A stretch of DNA of 64,000 nucleotides from an uncultured Bacteroidota bacterium (GTDB lineage Bacteria > Bacteroidota > Bacteroidia > Flavobacteriales > Flavobacteriaceae). Below are positions 42,732 through 52,850 of this stretch, piece by piece; the first letter of the stretch is position 1, and the number at the start of each line of letters is the position of its first letter. The position numbers were made by a program, and so were the translations under genes. The notes below the pieces were generated by a model. The model searched no databases and had not been told where the DNA came from. It saw nothing but the letters and a program-made list of their open reading frames with translations. Location: contig CACHVZ010000006.1 in the NCBI GenBank assembly GCA_902583445.1, positions 1-64,000 on the forward strand. Reading direction: 5' to 3'.

Positions 42732-44120
42732 ATGAGTTACACAAAGTTTCTTAAGAGTTTACTTTTTCTAGTTGTTACCTCCCAATCTTTTACCCAGCTA
42801 AGTTCTAATGAATGCATGGAGCAACTATCAATATTTGCAGAATCTGCAAAGATCAGAAATTATGAAGCAGCTTATGAGCCATGGAAGTCTGTCCTTGATA
42901 ATTGCCCTAAACTAAATGTTGCTACTTATCAATTCGGAGAAAGAATTTTGAAAGATTTTATTTCAAAATCTGATGAAGATAGCAAAGAAAAATATGTTAA
43001 TGAATTAATCAACCTATATGATACTTGGGCTGAAAATTTTCCTATGAGAAAAGGTGTTAATCAAGTAGGTAAAATATTTAGTAGTAAAGGTCAAGCAATG
43101 TTAGATAATGGTTTTAAAGATCAAGCTCTCATATATGAAACTTTTGAATATGCATTTAATAATGACCCCTCAAGTTTCACAAATCCAAAATCTCTTGCAT
43201 ATTATTTTATAACTGCATACAATCTATATAAATCTGGTTCAGATATTACCCTAGAAGATCTATTTGAGAAATACGAAGAGCTTACTGAAAAGTTTCAGCT
43301 CTTGCAAATAAATATTTCAAGAAATTTGGATAAAATTCTCAACAAAGAAGAATCTGGTATTGCATTATCCTCATCCGAAACTAGAAATAAAAAAATCTAT
43401 AATACTAACTCAAATGCAGTCGGATCTTATTTAAAATTATTAGACCAGACAATTGCAAAAGAAGCTACTTGTGATATTTTAATCCCATTATATACTAAGA
43501 ATTTTGAAGAAAATAAAAATAATTCTCTTTGGATAAGAAGAGCAGCTGGGAGATTAGACGGTAAAGATTGTTCTGATAGCCCTCTTTTTGTAACTTTGGT
43601 AGAACAACTTCATAGCTTAGAGCCATCAGCTGATTCAGCTTACTATCTTGGAATTTTAAATGATAAAAAAGGCAATTCTGATGAAGCTTTAAAATATTAT
43701 CAAGAATCTGTTACTTTAGAATCAGATAATTATAAAAAGGCTAACATTTTATATAAAATTGCAGTAAAGTTTAGAAATGCTAATAGAAGAGTATCTGCCA
43801 GAGATTATGCTGAGCAAGCACTATCTTATCAACCATCAATGGGAAAAGCTTACTTATTAATTTCTAATTTGTACGCAGATAGTGCCAATGGTTGTGGAGA
43901 CTCTCAATTTAACAAAAGAGCAGTTTTTTGGTTAGCTGCTCAAACAGCTAGAAAAGCTGGTAGAGTAGATGCATCCTTAAAGAAATTGGCAGATAGAACA
44001 GCTATAGCATTTGAAGGAAGAGCTCCAACCAAAACAGATATATTCACAGAAGGTAACCAAGGATCAACAATTACATTTCCTTGTTGGATAAGAAGGAGTA
44101 TAAAGGTCCCAACCCTTTGA
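42732..44120 (+). CDS. TPR-repeat periplasmic protein
   Basis: A 462-residue protein with a signal peptide (about 1-21), a helical region of N-terminal repeats and clear tetratricopeptide repeats near 290-380 (SAYYLGILNDKKGNSDEALKYY is cut short here for length). It is a conserved flavobacterial protein situated ahead of lptC. It might scaffold envelope assembly, but no function is shown. It ends 3 nt before lptC. Confidence 0.7.
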   Translation: MSYTKFLKSLLFLVVTSQSFTQLSSNECMEQLSIFAESAKIRNYEAAYEPWKSVLDNCPKLNVATYQFGERILKDFISKSDEDSKEKYVNELINLYDTWAENFPMRKGVNQVGKIFSSKGQAMLDNGFKDQALIYETFEYAFNNDPSSFTNPKSLAYYFITAYNLYKSGSDITLEDLFEKYEELTEKFQLLQINISRNLDKILNKEESGIALSSSETRNKKIYNTNSNAVGSYLKLLDQTIAKEATCDILIPLYTKNFEENKNNSLWIRRAAGRLDGKDCSDSPLFVTLVEQLHSLEPSADSAYYLGILNDKKGNSDEALKYYQESVTLESDNYKKANILYKIAVKFRNANRRVSARDYAEQALSYQPSMGKAYLLISNLYADSANGCGDSQFNKRAVFWLAAQTARKAGRVDASLKKLADRTAIAFEGRAPTKTDIFTEGNQGSTITFPCWIRRSIKVPTL

Positions 44121-44123
44121 TCA

Positions 44124-44651
44124 ATGAATTATAAATATTTTGTCATTATTTCTTTATTACTGTCATGTAATACAGATGCTGATGCAGTTTTAGAATCAAA
44201 TCCCTCACTTAATAAAGTTCCTCTTAGTATTGCGCAAAACTTCTCTTTGATTTATTCAGATTCAACAATACTAAAGTCCTTGATTACAGGAGAAAAGCAT
44301 TATGATTTTTCAAATGATGAGCTAAACTATTCAGAACTATACGATAATATAGAGCTAATAATTTATGATAATAATAAAACTTCAAATATTAAATCAGATT
44401 ATGCCATAATATATAATTTACATAAGTTTATAGAGTTCAATGGAAATGTTAAAATTACTACAACTGATAATGAGTTATTAGTAACAGATCAATTATTTTA
44501 TGATACTGAAAATAATTGGCTTTTCACTGAACAAAAATTTGAGTATACTGATAATACAAATAAAATTATTGGAAATAGACTTGACTCTAACAGAGACTTT
44601 ACAGATTTGATAACAGGAGAATTAAGAGGTTCAATAAACATAATAGATTAA
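44124..44651 (+). CDS. lptC: LptC-like LPS export protein
   Basis: A 175-residue lipoprotein-like LptC, which hands lipopolysaccharide from LptBFG to LptA in the periplasm. It has a signal with a lipobox-like LLLSC (C15) and then an OstA-type beta-jelly segment with FIEFNGNVKITTTDNELLVT and LFYDTENNWLFT, characteristic of LptC. It overlaps the next gene by 1 nt. Confidence 0.8.
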   Translation: MNYKYFVIISLLLSCNTDADAVLESNPSLNKVPLSIAQNFSLIYSDSTILKSLITGEKHYDFSNDELNYSELYDNIELIIYDNNKTSNIKSDYAIIYNLHKFIEFNGNVKITTTDNELLVTDQLFYDTENNWLFTEQKFEYTDNTNKIIGNRLDSNRDFTDLITGELRGSINIID

Positions 44652-44842
44652 TGAGAAACTATTTAATATCTGAAATAATTTATTGGGTGATAGCAATAAT
44701 ATCTATATTTAGCGTTTTTGAAAACTGGAATATTGATAAAAATAGAGCATATATTTTTTTAGGATTCACTATACTTTCTGTTTTTATGGCTTTATTTAGA
44801 AGATATTTTAGAATTAAGTATTATAAAAAAAAGGATAGATGA
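44651..44842 (+). CDS. Small two-helix membrane protein
   Basis: A 63-residue protein with two membrane segments (about 6-24 and 33-49) and a strongly basic tail (RRYFRIKYYKKKDR). A conserved small gene between lptC and the CNNM gene in Flavobacteria. It overlaps both neighbours by 1-4 nt, suggesting coupling. Function is unknown. Confidence 0.7.
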   Translation: MRNYLISEIIYWVIAIISIFSVFENWNIDKNRAYIFLGFTILSVFMALFRRYFRIKYYKKKDR

Positions 44843-46089
44843 TAATTTTATTTAGCCTTCTTTCTTCAGCATTTTTCTCAGGAATGGAAATTGCTTATGT
44901 TTCATCTAATAGAGTAAATCTTGAAATTGAAAAAAATCAATCAGGCTTAATCCCAAAAACACTTTCTATAATTACACAGAATCCTTCTAGGTTCATTGCT
45001 ACAATGCTTATTGGAAATAATTTTGCTTTAGTCATCTATGGAATATTTATGGGGCAATTTATTTTTGATAATATGCCATATATTAACCTTGCATCACTAA
45101 ATGAATTATCAGCATTATTAATCCAAACTACTATATCCACTTTTGTAATTTTAATCGCAGCAGAATTCATACCAAAAGTAATTTTTCAGATTTATTCTAA
45201 TCTTTTTATGAAAATTTTTGCAATTCCAGCTTATGTTTTTTATCAGTTATTCTATCCTATTACTAGTTTAGTAACAATTATTTCTAGTTTTATTTTAAAG
45301 AGATTTTTTAAAGTAAATGATATATCATCAGAAAATTCATTTTCAAAATTAGAATTAGAAAATTATATAGAAAGTGAAATAGAAAATTCTAATGAAAATC
45401 TTGATACTGAAATAGAAATTTTTCAAAATGCACTTGAATTATCCGAAATCAAAGCAAGGGATATTATGGTTCCTAGAGCAGAAGTAATTGCTATTGATGA
45501 ATTAACGGACTTAAAAAAGGTTAAGGAGATTCTTATTCAAACAGGTCTTTCAAAAATTCCTGTATACAAAGATTCAATTGATAACATTGTTGGGTACCTT
45601 CATTCTTTTGACTTCCTTAAAAAACCTTATAATTTAAAAGATTTCATTTTACCCATTGAGTTTATTCCAGAGCCAATGATAGTAAATGATGTTTTAAAAC
45701 GCCTGACTAGGCAAAGAAAGAGCATTGCAGTGGTAATTGATGAATATGGTGGTACATCTGGAATAATTACGGTAGAGGATATAATTGAGGAGTTATTTGG
45801 TGAAATTGAGGATGAACATGATAATTATGATTATTATGAAAAAAAGATTTCAGAAAATTTATTTGAGTTTTCGGCAAGGTTAGAAATAGAATATTTAAAC
45901 AAAAAGCATAACCTTGATCTTCCAGAGAGTGATTCATATGACACTTTGGGAGGATTAATTGTTTTTAATAAAGAAGAAATTCCTAATATTGATGATGAAA
46001 TAATTATTGATAAATACTCAATTAAAATAACTGAAGCAACATCTTCCAAAATAGAAAAAGTACTCTTAAAAAAAATTCAATCAAAATAG
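44839..46089 (+). CDS. CNNM/CorC-type transporter-associated protein (hemolysin family)
   Basis: A 416-residue DUF21-CBS-CBS-CorC protein. DUF21 membrane region spans about 1-165 (ILFSLLSSAFFSGMEIAYVS), the CBS pair about 200-320 (ARDIMVPRAEVIAIDE; VVIDEYGGTSGIITVEDIIE), and the CorC/HlyC domain the last 85 residues. The family exports Mg2+ or other divalent ions. It resembles GldE, linked to gliding in Flavobacterium, but this subfamily is not distinguishable here. Confidence 0.87.
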   Translation: MIILFSLLSSAFFSGMEIAYVSSNRVNLEIEKNQSGLIPKTLSIITQNPSRFIATMLIGNNFALVIYGIFMGQFIFDNMPYINLASLNELSALLIQTTISTFVILIAAEFIPKVIFQIYSNLFMKIFAIPAYVFYQLFYPITSLVTIISSFILKRFFKVNDISSENSFSKLELENYIESEIENSNENLDTEIEIFQNALELSEIKARDIMVPRAEVIAIDELTDLKKVKEILIQTGLSKIPVYKDSIDNIVGYLHSFDFLKKPYNLKDFILPIEFIPEPMIVNDVLKRLTRQRKSIAVVIDEYGGTSGIITVEDIIEELFGEIEDEHDNYDYYEKKISENLFEFSARLEIEYLNKKHNLDLPESDSYDTLGGLIVFNKEEIPNIDDEIIIDKYSIKITEATSSKIEKVLLKKIQSK

Positions 46090-46133
46090 TATTTTATAAT
46101 ACTTAATTGTATTTTCGAAAATTATTTGAAACT

Positions 46134-47921
46134 ATGGCTATACTTGGACAGATAAGAAAAAGATCAATTTTTTTAATCCTAGTTATTGGGATGGCTCTTT
46201 TTGCATTTGTTATTTCAGGAGTTTTTACATCAAATGGAGGGTTTGATTCAAATAAACCAATTGGTGAAATTAATGGGGAAGAAATTGACTTCGAAATCTT
46301 TAACTCTATGGTTGAACAATCTCAAGCCGTTTATGGATTAAATACAATAAAAGCAGTCAATTTAGCTTGGGAACAAGGTTTACAAAATCAAATTTTAATT
46401 CAAGAACTTGAAAAATTAGGTATAGATGCTGGAAAGAATCAATTAGAACAAATTATTTCTCAAGACCAATCTATTGCTTTAAACCCTATATTTCAAAATG
46501 AAATTGGTCTTTTTGATTTTAACCTTTTCTCAAATTATATTACACAACTCAAATCAACCAATCCATCTTTATATAATTCATGGAGGCTTCAGGAAGAAAA
46601 TTTTATAACTATTGCAAAACAAAAAATTTATTTTGATTTAATTAGGTCAAGTATTATACAAACAAATATTGAATCAAAAATTCAATATCATTTAGAAAAT
46701 GATAAGGTCAATCTCCAATATTTAAGGATTCCATATGAAAACATTCCTGACTCTCTTTTCAAAATTAAAGATTCTGAAATTTTATCTTACATGAAGAAAA
46801 ACAAAGATGGATATGAAATAAGTGAATCAAAAGAAATTGAATATATATATATTCAAGACAATGCCTCAGAACTTGATATAAATAATATTATATCAAATCT
46901 TGAACAGCTTAGAGATGGGTTCAATCAATTAAACAGGGTTACAAATAATGTTGATTATGTTGAAGGTTTCAAAGACACAAAAGAAATATCAGAATTCATT
47001 GACATATACTCCGATATAAGTTGGGACTCAATCTATTTAACAAGAGAAGATTTAAAGAGTGATTATGATGATATACTTTTTGGATTAAACATAGGTCAGG
47101 TTTTTGGACCATACAAGGATGATAATTTTTACAAGATTTCTAGAATGGTTGGTAAAAAACGAGAAGGTAACTTAAATAAAGTTTTACTAGCGAATGTTGT
47201 AAAAGAGATTATACCTTCAAACGAGTCTTCAAATAATAATTACAGGAAAGCATCACAGGTTGAATTTGATGCTAATAATGATCTTCCTCTTAATCAAAGT
47301 GATGTTGCTCTACCAATTAATAATTTTGAATCATTTGAGGAGTTTGATGAAGGTATTCCTGGAATTAATAATTCTAGACAAGTTATTAAATGGTTATATG
47401 ATAAAGGATCAAAGGTAGGTGATGTTAGAAGATTCGATTTAGCTGATGGATATCTTGTTGCAAAGATTATTCAGTTTAATAAAAAAAGATTAACTAATAT
47501 TGATAAAGTTAGAGATGAAATTTCTGAAATTATTTTAAATGATAAAAAATTTAGTTATTTAAAAAATAAATATAAATCTACAATTGATATTGAATCAATA
47601 GCAATTGAAAATAATATTGATGTAGAAAATGCATCTGCTGTTACTCAAAGTGACCCTATTCTAGTTGGAGCAGGTCCTGAGCCATATATTATAGGTTCTT
47701 CATTTTCTCTGATGGAAGATGAAACATCTGAATTGCTTAAAGGAAATAATGGTATATATATAGTTAGATTAAAATCAAAACAAACTGCTGAAGAGTTTAA
47801 TTTAAGTCAAGATATAACCAATTCATCAATTGAAAGTGAATTAGAAAGAATGTCTCTATTAATCCCAGATGTTCTTGAATCCAACGCAGAAATTATTGAT
47901 AATAGAAGTTTCTATTATTAA
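46134..47921 (+). CDS. PpiD/SurA-like periplasmic chaperone lacking the parvulin domain
   Basis: A 595-residue inner-membrane-anchored protein starting MAILGQIRKRSIFLILVI, with one membrane segment (about 11-34) and a SurA-N/PpiD chaperone region. Flavobacterial PpiD homologues are about 700 residues and carry a parvulin prolyl-isomerase domain between the KISRMVGKK and the VKEIIPS-like segments. Here those two segments are joined directly (KREGNLNKVLLANVV), so the isomerase domain is missing while both flanks are conserved. The second ATG was preferred over one 27 nt upstream because family proteins start MAxLxxIRxRS. It overlaps the GHMP kinase gene by 4 nt, converging. Confidence 0.83.
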   Translation: MAILGQIRKRSIFLILVIGMALFAFVISGVFTSNGGFDSNKPIGEINGEEIDFEIFNSMVEQSQAVYGLNTIKAVNLAWEQGLQNQILIQELEKLGIDAGKNQLEQIISQDQSIALNPIFQNEIGLFDFNLFSNYITQLKSTNPSLYNSWRLQEENFITIAKQKIYFDLIRSSIIQTNIESKIQYHLENDKVNLQYLRIPYENIPDSLFKIKDSEILSYMKKNKDGYEISESKEIEYIYIQDNASELDINNIISNLEQLRDGFNQLNRVTNNVDYVEGFKDTKEISEFIDIYSDISWDSIYLTREDLKSDYDDILFGLNIGQVFGPYKDDNFYKISRMVGKKREGNLNKVLLANVVKEIIPSNESSNNNYRKASQVEFDANNDLPLNQSDVALPINNFESFEEFDEGIPGINNSRQVIKWLYDKGSKVGDVRRFDLADGYLVAKIIQFNKKRLTNIDKVRDEISEIILNDKKFSYLKNKYKSTIDIESIAIENNIDVENASAVTQSDPILVGAGPEPYIIGSSFSLMEDETSELLKGNNGIYIVRLKSKQTAEEFNLSQDITNSSIESELERMSLLIPDVLESNAEIIDNRSFYY

Positions 47922-48820
47922 TTTAATATCAATTTATCAAACTCGAAAATAAAGTTAAATCCTTTATTCTTAAAATATGTTTCAGTTTCAGACTCATTGG
48001 ATGATGCAAGGATAAAGTCTCCACCCCACGCACCTAAACTTTTAATTTCACCATTAAAATCATTAAATAGTTTATCCTTAATTTTCTCTTTTGAGATTAA
48101 TTTTGATATTATATTTTCGTGTTCTCTTATAAGTTTGTTGAATTCTGATTGATCTTTGCATATAATAATCCTTTTTGTAATTTCTGAAATCTCAGAAATA
48201 CCAATTTTTGAATTTACCTTTTCTTTGAAATCTATTATTTCATCCAAGGAATTTTGTTTTTTATTTAGATAGACAAAATATAGTTTATCTTTAAAAGATG
48301 GGTTAAAATCAATTTTTGTAATTTCTTTTTTATCATCATATAATCTATATAGTAGTGAGCTATTTGACTCAGCACATGCAATATCATAACCACTTCCATT
48401 AAAGAATTTATAATTGAGCTCATATGGGTCAACCCCTGAAAGTTTTGAGATATTATTAATCAATGTTGATGAAGAGCCTAAACCCCAATTCTTATCAAAT
48501 GTTAATTGAGTATTTATTGTTGAGCCATTTGATTTTAAAAAATTAGTTTCTTTTTCTCTGATATAACTTATTAGTTCTTTTATAATTCTTGAAATTTCTT
48601 TTGATGAAGAATATAAAATATCCAGATTATCTTTATCTATTTCACATTTAAACCAAATCTCTTTATCATTATTATAGCTTGTCCAGTTGATAATATTAGA
48701 GTCATTGTCATTTATTTCTAAATACTGCCCATAGACTGAAGGTAATGCTAGAGATAATGCTCCATTAAGAACAAAATATTCTCCTGTTATTAAAAGCTTA
48801 CCATTACTATAAAATTTCAT
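47918..48820 (-). CDS. GYDIA-type GHMP kinase
   Basis: A 300-residue kinase of the GHMP fold with the phosphate-binding GLGSSS (113-118) and the naming motif GSGYDIAC (142-149). It opens with KLLITGEYFVLNGALSLALP, as in mevalonate-type kinases. It follows mvaA by 2 nt and so probably functions in the mevalonate pathway, possibly as mevalonate or phosphomevalonate kinase; that is inference. Confidence 0.85.
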   Translation of the reverse strand: MKFYSNGKLLITGEYFVLNGALSLALPSVYGQYLEINDNDSNIINWTSYNNDKEIWFKCEIDKDNLDILYSSSKEISRIIKELISYIREKETNFLKSNGSTINTQLTFDKNWGLGSSSTLINNISKLSGVDPYELNYKFFNGSGYDIACAESNSSLLYRLYDDKKEITKIDFNPSFKDKLYFVYLNKKQNSLDEIIDFKEKVNSKIGISEISEITKRIIICKDQSEFNKLIREHENIISKLISKEKIKDKLFNDFNGEIKSLGAWGGDFILASSNESETETYFKNKGFNFIFEFDKLILN

Positions 48821-48822
48821 AT

Positions 48823-50136
48823 TTACTTATTGGATTTAATAAACTCAGAAACTGAGCTATTATTGATCTCTTTGTCTAAAAAATATTTCTTAGCTCTTTT
48901 AATCTGATCTTTGTTAGCTTTATTTTTAATCAGTAGGTTGATAAGATGCATTTTCATATGCCCTTGCTGAATGCCGGATGTAATTAATGATTTAACTGCA
49001 GCAAAATTTTGAGCAAGTCCAACACAAGCAATAATACTCATAAGATCTCTAGACGAAGGATTACCTAGTATTTGTAATGATAGCTTAACAAGTGGGTGCA
49101 AATCAGTAATCCCTCCAACTGTTCCTACTGATAGTGGAATTTTAATGCTTAATCTAAATTTATTATTCAAAATTGTACATTCTGATAAACTCTCATATTT
49201 AGAATTTAATGATGCATAAGAGTGAATACCAGCTTCTACTGCCCTAAAATCATTTCCCGTGGCAATTAAAATTGCATCTATTCCATTCATAATCCCTTTA
49301 TTATGAGTAACTGCTCTGCTGATATCAATTTTAGCAATATCAAAAGCATATTTCATTTTTTTTGCAAACTCATCTGATTCAATACCATTAATATCAACTA
49401 AATCTTTAATATCGCATTCTGCATAGGCTTCAACAATACAATCTGGTGTATAATTTGATAATATTGACATTATTATATTTATACTATTACCACTTTTAAC
49501 GAAATAATCATATTGTTTAGACAATTCGTCTATTTTTTTTGACATTGCTTCTAGGCATGAATTAATAAAATTAGCTCCCATTGAATCTGAAGTATCAAAA
49601 TCAATTGATAATTGGAAATAGTTTTTTAGATCACTTGTTTTATCAATAATATTTATTGCAGATATACCACCACCTCTTTTTTTCATATTCTTTGTTATAT
49701 TGTCAGTGGATTTAAGTATTTCTGCTTTATTTTTATTTATAAATTCTTTGAGAGCTTCTTTATCTCCATCAAAAGAAAGGTATATGTGTCCTCTTTTAGT
49801 GAAACTTTTAACTTTAGATTTAAATCCTCCTTTATCAAACCAGAATTTAGATGCATTTGACAATGCAGCAACAACTGAACTTTCCTCTGTTACAATTGGT
49901 ATAGTATAATTTTTATTATTTATTAAAAAGTTTGGTGATAAAGAATATGGAAGATAAAAGTTTGAAATACTGTTTTCAGAAAATGAATCATGTATAGCTT
50001 GGATGTCTTTATTAGAATTTAAATAATTATCAAGTATTGATTTAACTTGATTTGAATCATCAAACATTTTTTCACTTAACCAATCAATCTTTTCCTCCCT
50101 TGAAAGTTTTGAAAAACCAATTATTTTTTTTGGCAT
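48823..50136 (-). CDS. mvaA: Hydroxymethylglutaryl-CoA reductase, class II type
   Basis: A 437-residue HMG-CoA reductase making mevalonate for isoprenoids. Visible signatures are the catalytic glutamate within EESSVVAA (about 84-91), DSMGANFINSCLEAM (about 188-202), THNKGIMNGIDAI and AKINLSIKI-like later regions, plus GGITDLHPL. The form is that of the Pseudomonas mevalonii/Bacteroidota class. It is divergent from the peptide transporter and leads an operon with the GHMP kinase. Confidence 0.92.
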   Translation of the reverse strand: MPKKIIGFSKLSREEKIDWLSEKMFDDSNQVKSILDNYLNSNKDIQAIHDSFSENSISNFYLPYSLSPNFLINNKNYTIPIVTEESSVVAALSNASKFWFDKGGFKSKVKSFTKRGHIYLSFDGDKEALKEFINKNKAEILKSTDNITKNMKKRGGGISAINIIDKTSDLKNYFQLSIDFDTSDSMGANFINSCLEAMSKKIDELSKQYDYFVKSGNSINIIMSILSNYTPDCIVEAYAECDIKDLVDINGIESDEFAKKMKYAFDIAKIDISRAVTHNKGIMNGIDAILIATGNDFRAVEAGIHSYASLNSKYESLSECTILNNKFRLSIKIPLSVGTVGGITDLHPLVKLSLQILGNPSSRDLMSIIACVGLAQNFAAVKSLITSGIQQGHMKMHLINLLIKNKANKDQIKRAKKYFLDKEINNSSVSEFIKSNK

Positions 50137-50200
50137 AATTTTCTTTTCTTTATGTAAATATAAGTGAAAACAAACTCAATATAATTTAAGGCATTGAACA

Positions 50201-51757
50201 GTGAATAATATTAATCTATTTAATGGAGACGAAATAAATCAAAAAACAATTCTTGGCCATCCATCTGGACTTTTTACACTTTTTTTTACTGAAATGTGGG
50301 AAAGGTTTTCATATTATGGAATGCGCGCAATACTTGTTTTATTTCTAATCTCCTCTATTGATAATGAGGGATGGGGATGGGAAAGATCAGATGCTTTAGT
50401 ATTATATGGTTGGTACACTGGGCTTGTATATATTACTCCAATTTTTGGTGGACTAATTGCAGATAGATTAATAGGATACAGGAAAGCTGTTGTCTATGGG
50501 GCTCTTCTTATGACACTTGGTCATGCAGCTATGGCCCTTGAGGTTTTTTATGATTTTTATTTATATGTTGGTTTAAGTCTTTTAATATTAGGAAATGGGC
50601 TTTTTAAGCCAAATATAAGCTCGATAGTAGGTCAAATGTATAAAGATGATGGAAAAATCAAAGATGCTGCATACACAATATTTTATATGGGCATTAATTC
50701 TGGTGCCTTTTTAGGAATTCTTCTATGTGGTTATATTGGTGAAACTGTTAATTGGCATTATGGTTTTGGTCTAGCAGGAATATTTATGTTATTCGGAATG
50801 CTTCAGTTTCATTATGGACAAAATATTTTTGGATCAATTGGTTTAAAACCAATTGAAAAAAAAGATGAGAAAAATTTAGATGTTAAGGAAAATCAAACTC
50901 CAAGGAAAACTATAGTTGATAGATTAATTGTTATTGGAATTTTTTCTTTTGTAACTATATTTTTTTGGTGGGGATTTGAACAGGCAGGGGGAAGTATGAC
51001 AATTTTTGCAAATGATTATACCAATAGAGATCTTATGGGAACAGGAGCACTAGCTTTTAAGATTATAAACTCACTTTTAGTTATAGTTCCAATGATTATT
51101 TTGACAATAATTCTATATTATTTATTTAATAACACATTTCAGAAATATGCGATTTCTAATATATTTCTATCGCTAAGTTTTATTATAATTTGGGGTATCA
51201 TCATATGGATGTTAAATAGAGAATTTGTAAAGGATGCAACTGAAGTGCCTGCATCATGGTTTGCTATTTTGAACTCTTTCTTTATAATTGTATTTGCACC
51301 AGTTCTTTCTAAAATTTGGCAATCAAAATTTAATCCATCAGGACCTGTAAAATTTGGGATTGGATTAATGCTTTTATCAATAGGATTTGCAATTCTTTCA
51401 TATGGTTCTTTAAGTATTCCTTTGGGAGCTTCTTCAGCCTCTCAAAGTATGATTTTTCTTATTCTCGCCTATCTATTTCATACATTAGGAGAGCTGTGTG
51501 TATCTCCTGTTGGACTTTCTTATGTTAGTAAATTAGCTCCACAGAAACTTGTTGGTTTAATGTTTGGAGTTTGGTTTGTAGCAAACTTTGTAGCAAATTT
51601 AAGTGCAGGTTTTACAGGAAGTTATATAGATCCAATAGTAGAAGATTATGGAATGTCGGTTTTCTTCTTAATTTTTACAATTTTGCCTGCATTTGTTGGA
51701 TTGTTAATGATAGCTGCAAATAAAAAGATTGTAAGTATGATGCATGGAATCAACTAA
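50201..51757 (+). CDS. POT/PTR-family peptide transporter
   Basis: A 518-residue proton-coupled oligopeptide transporter with about 12-14 membrane segments. It has the conserved TEMWERFSYYGMRAIL motif (ExxER for proton coupling) and the PTR signature with FYMGINSGAFLGILLCGYIGE. Start is GTG, as no ATG in frame precedes the motif. Substrate is probably di- and tripeptides. It converges with lpxB. Confidence 0.92.
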   Translation: MNNINLFNGDEINQKTILGHPSGLFTLFFTEMWERFSYYGMRAILVLFLISSIDNEGWGWERSDALVLYGWYTGLVYITPIFGGLIADRLIGYRKAVVYGALLMTLGHAAMALEVFYDFYLYVGLSLLILGNGLFKPNISSIVGQMYKDDGKIKDAAYTIFYMGINSGAFLGILLCGYIGETVNWHYGFGLAGIFMLFGMLQFHYGQNIFGSIGLKPIEKKDEKNLDVKENQTPRKTIVDRLIVIGIFSFVTIFFWWGFEQAGGSMTIFANDYTNRDLMGTGALAFKIINSLLVIVPMIILTIILYYLFNNTFQKYAISNIFLSLSFIIIWGIIIWMLNREFVKDATEVPASWFAILNSFFIIVFAPVLSKIWQSKFNPSGPVKFGIGLMLLSIGFAILSYGSLSIPLGASSASQSMIFLILAYLFHTLGELCVSPVGLSYVSKLAPQKLVGLMFGVWFVANFVANLSAGFTGSYIDPIVEDYGMSVFFLIFTILPAFVGLLMIAANKKIVSMMHGIN

Positions 51758-52850
51758 ATATTATTGATGAAGCAATTTTCTTAGATGTATCTTTAAAAGA
51801 TAATAAATCATAAATTTTAGAATATTCCTTTATAATTTTTGATCTTGTTTCTTTCTCACAAAGCTTATTAAATTCAAATGCAAGATTTTTCTTATTAAGG
51901 TCACCTTGAATAAGTTCTTTAACAATATTCTTCTCTAGTATAATATTTACAAGAGATATATGCCTAAGCTTAACAAATAATTTACCAATAAAGTAACTAA
52001 GATCACTAGTCTTATAACAAACTAGTTGAGGTACCTTAAAAAGAGAACATTCTAATGAAGCTGTACCACTTGTTACAATTGCAGCAAAAGAATTAGATAA
52101 TAAGTCATATGTCTTATTATATAAGATATATAAATTAGAATATGCTGCTAGATTATATAACTTAGGATCAACATTACTGACTCCCGCAATTACAAAATTG
52201 TAATTAGGATAATCACTAATTATAGATAAAAAAATTGGCAACATAGTTTTAATTTCTTGAGTTCTACTACCTGGTAAAAATGCAATAACTGGTTTATTAT
52301 TAGGAATATTATTATCAATAAAAAAGCTATTATTTATATTGTGTGAACTAATAGCCTCTATTAACGGATGCCCAAAATAAAATGTATCCATATTATGCTT
52401 TTCATTATAGTATTTCTTTTCAAATGGAAAAATAACATATAGCTTATCCACACTTCTTTTGATCTTTTTTATCCGACCTTCCTTCCATGCCCATATTTGA
52501 GGGCTTATATAAAAGTAGTTATTGAACCCTTTTTTTTTAGCCCAATCACAAATTCTTAAATTAAAGCCAGGGTAATCGATATAAATTATTTTGTCAGGAT
52601 TAAATGCAAGTATATCCTTTTTGCAGAAACTAATATTACTAAAGATTTTATCAAGATTTTTAATTACTTCATAAAATCCCATAAATGCAAGTTCACTAAT
52701 ATGCTTTACATTAGTTCCTCCACTTAAAATCATTTTATCTCCACCCCAAAATTTAATTTCAGCATTTTTGTCTAGCGATTTTATCTCAGTGATTAAACGA
52801 GAACCATATAAATCTCCTGACGCTTCTCCAGCAATTATATAATATTTCAT
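51750..52850 (-). CDS. lpxB: Lipid-A-disaccharide synthase
   Basis: A 366-residue glycosyltransferase joining UDP-diacylglucosamine and lipid X. The N-terminal AGEASGDLYGSRL is the family signature, followed by YIDYPGFNLRICDWAKK, PQIWAWKEGRI, FYFGHPLIEA and FLPGSRTQEI. It overlaps surE by 4 nt and the peptide transporter 3' end by 8 nt. Confidence 0.95.
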   Translation of the reverse strand: MKYYIIAGEASGDLYGSRLITEIKSLDKNAEIKFWGGDKMILSGGTNVKHISELAFMGFYEVIKNLDKIFSNISFCKKDILAFNPDKIIYIDYPGFNLRICDWAKKKGFNNYFYISPQIWAWKEGRIKKIKRSVDKLYVIFPFEKKYYNEKHNMDTFYFGHPLIEAISSHNINNSFFIDNNIPNNKPVIAFLPGSRTQEIKTMLPIFLSIISDYPNYNFVIAGVSNVDPKLYNLAAYSNLYILYNKTYDLLSNSFAAIVTSGTASLECSLFKVPQLVCYKTSDLSYFIGKLFVKLRHISLVNIILEKNIVKELIQGDLNKKNLAFEFNKLCEKETRSKIIKEYSKIYDLLSFKDTSKKIASSIIFS

